Origin: Planctomycetia bacterium
GTDB taxonomy: Bacteria; Planctomycetota; Planctomycetia; Pirellulales; UBA1268
Direction: 5' to 3'
DNA length: 64,000 bases
Assembly (NCBI GenBank): GCA_014192425.1
Contig: BJHK01000015.1
Location: 32,244-96,243, forward strand
The position numbers and the translations under genes were made by a program. Below the pieces are notes generated by a model. The model worked only from the letters and a program-made list of their open reading frames with translations. It did no database searches and was not told the DNA's origin. Below are positions 62,900-64,000 of this stretch, in pieces (position 1 is the first letter of the stretch; the number at the start of each line of letters is the position of its first letter).

Positions 62900-63523
62900 A
62901 TGATCCTCCTCATCGACAACTACGACTCGTTCACCTGGAACCTCGTGCAACGGTTCGGCGAGATCGCCCCCGATCTGCCGGTGGAGGTGGTCCGCAACGA
63001 CGGCATCGGCTGCGCCGACATCGCCGCCCGTGCCCCCGCGTTCCTCGTCATCTCCCCCGGCCCCTGCACCCCCGACGAGGCGGGCATTTCCTGCGACGCG
63101 ATCCGGCGGTTCGCCGGCCGGATGCCGATCCTCGGCGTCTGCCTCGGACACCAGTCGATCGGGCAGGTGTTCGGCGGGAAGATCGTCCGGGCGCGGCGGC
63201 TGATGCATGGCAAGGTCGACCGCATCGAGCACGCGGGGGCGGGACTGTTCACGGGGCTCGCGAGCCCGCTGGAGGCGACCCGGTACCACAGCCTCGTCAT
63301 CGATCCGCCGACGCTGCCGGCGGAGTTCGCCGTCGACGCCTGGTCGACGGCTCCGGATGGGTCGCGCGAGATCATGGCGATTCGCCATCGAACACTCCCG
63401 GTGTTCGGCGTGCAGTTCCACCCCGAGAGTTTTCTCACCCCCGCCGGCCATGACCTGCTGGCGGCGTTTCTCGGCCGCCGCTCCCCGGCGCCGGTCGGCT
63501 CCAGCGTGACCGCGGCGCCATGA
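62900..63523 (+). CDS. pabA: Glutamine amidotransferase component of anthranilate/aminodeoxychorismate synthase
   Basis: A 207-residue class I glutaminase subunit that supplies ammonia for 4-amino-4-deoxychorismate (folate) or anthranilate (tryptophan). The catalytic triad is visible: Cys in ILGVCLGHQSIG near residue 80, and His and Glu in GVQFHPESFLTPAG near residue 172. The N-terminus MILLIDNYDSFTWNLVQ is typical. The partner subunit is not in the window, so pabA versus trpG cannot be decided; many bacteria use one protein for both. The moeA start overlaps its stop by 4 bp. Confidence 0.9.
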   Translation: MILLIDNYDSFTWNLVQRFGEIAPDLPVEVVRNDGIGCADIAARAPAFLVISPGPCTPDEAGISCDAIRRFAGRMPILGVCLGHQSIGQVFGGKIVRARRLMHGKVDRIEHAGAGLFTGLASPLEATRYHSLVIDPPTLPAEFAVDAWSTAPDGSREIMAIRHRTLPVFGVQFHPESFLTPAGHDLLAAFLGRRSPAPVGSSVTAAP

Positions 63524-64000
63524 TCGATCTCGCCGCCGCCATCGACCTCGTGGAGCGGACGGCGGCGCCGCTGCCGCCGCGCCGGCAGCGGCTCCTCGAT
63601 GCCTGCGGGGCCGTGCTCGGCGCGCCGGTCGTCGCGGACTGCGATTCCCCCCCCTGGGATCGGGCGATGATGGACGGCTTCGCCGTGCAGTCGGCCGACT
63701 TTGCCCCCGGGGTGCGCGAGACGGTCGAACTGGAGGTGATCGTCGACCTGGCGGCGGGGGACGTCAGCGGAGTGACGGTGCGGCCTGGGACATGTGCGCG
63801 GATCATGACCGGCGCGCCGATTCCCACCGGTGCCGACGCCGTGGTGCCGATCGAACGCGCGGTGGACGGCACCGCGTCGGCCCATGCGGGCGGCCGGGTG
63901 CGACTGCGCGACGGGCGTTTCCGGCCGGGGCAGCACGTCGCCCGGCGCGGGGCGGCCTTTCGTCGCGGGCAGGAGGTGCTGCCGGGCGGCAGCCGGCTCG
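63520..64000 (+). CDS. moeA: Molybdopterin molybdenumtransferase (N-terminal part)
   Basis: The first 160 residues of MoeA, cut by the right edge. SPPWDRAMMDGFAVQSADF near residue 43 and the block GTCARIMTGAPIPTGADAVVPIE near residue 88 (domain III/II region) identify the family. MoeA inserts molybdate into adenylylated molybdopterin. The ATG overlaps the amidotransferase stop (ATGA). The catalytic C-terminal domain is outside the window. Confidence 0.93.
   Translation, partial: MIDLAAAIDLVERTAAPLPPRRQRLLDACGAVLGAPVVADCDSPPWDRAMMDGFAVQSADFAPGVRETVELEVIVDLAAGDVSGVTVRPGTCARIMTGAPIPTGADAVVPIERAVDGTASAHAGGRVRLRDGRFRPGQHVARRGAAFRRGQEVLPGGSRL

Overview
The window is very GC-rich bacterial DNA (about 70% G+C) and its gene content points to a member of the Planctomycetota. 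The markers are a YTV-repeat wall protein, a DUF1559 pseudopilin-like protein, a PEP-CTERM protein, a bacterial topoisomerase VI B subunit, LpxB, Cys-rich secreted repeat proteins, and frequent starts without a Shine-Dalgarno. No rRNA, tRNA, CRISPR array or intact insertion sequence was seen.

Layout. 1-3.2 kb: end of a metal-site (YHS-like) secreted protein, lpxB, an M50 site-2-protease homologue and an SGNH hydrolase. 3.2-5.2 kb: a secreted glycoside-hydrolase-like gene broken by one in-frame TAG. 5.3-21.9 kb (minus): a complete 14-gene complex I operon, nuoA to nuoN, with separate nuoC and nuoD, ending in an Mrp/ApbC Fe-S carrier gene. 22-26 kb: two glycan-synthesis genes and two secreted proteins. 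26-29 kb: an M20 peptidase and NADP isocitrate dehydrogenase. 29-36 kb: a sugar/sugar-acid catabolic cluster (Zn dehydrogenase, lactonase, aldo/keto reductase, FucU mutarotase, TIM-barrel isomerase, UxaE-like epimerase) divergent from an AraC regulator. 36-42 kb: ECF sigma factor, YTV protein, MerR-TPR regulator and small secreted proteins. 42-45 kb: topoisomerase VI B without its A subunit, and a DUF429 protein. 45-46 kb: a repeat-dense non-coding zone. 46-53 kb: a metallo-hydrolase, a pair of large membrane-associated GTPases, and an amino-acid ABC transporter with fused binding protein and permease. 53-58 kb: desaturase, DEAD-box helicase with its own promoter and long leader, a VapBC-type toxin-antitoxin pair with a leaderless promoter, and an LssY_C protein. 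58-64 kb: Cys-rich repeat protein, a cobalamin riboswitch followed by pseudopilin, DUF4465/PEP-CTERM and methyltransferase genes, then a monooxygenase-fold protein, pabA/trpG and the start of moeA.

The most unusual signals are outside genes. Three dispersed copies (18.8, 45.2 and 57.9 kb) of a roughly 138-bp element keep an identical 13-nt core but have different, self-complementary terminal stems. A 97-bp tandem array (40.3 kb) and a hairpin pair (45.85 kb) share one hairpin plan: variable but complementary lower stem, a bulged purine, and an A(T)GGAT loop. Base pairing is conserved while sequence is not, which suggests that a folded RNA or single-stranded DNA is the selected or mobile form. 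The second strong candidate is the B12-riboswitch-controlled surface-protein locus at 59.4-62.5 kb, a possible planctomycetal cobalamin-capture system.
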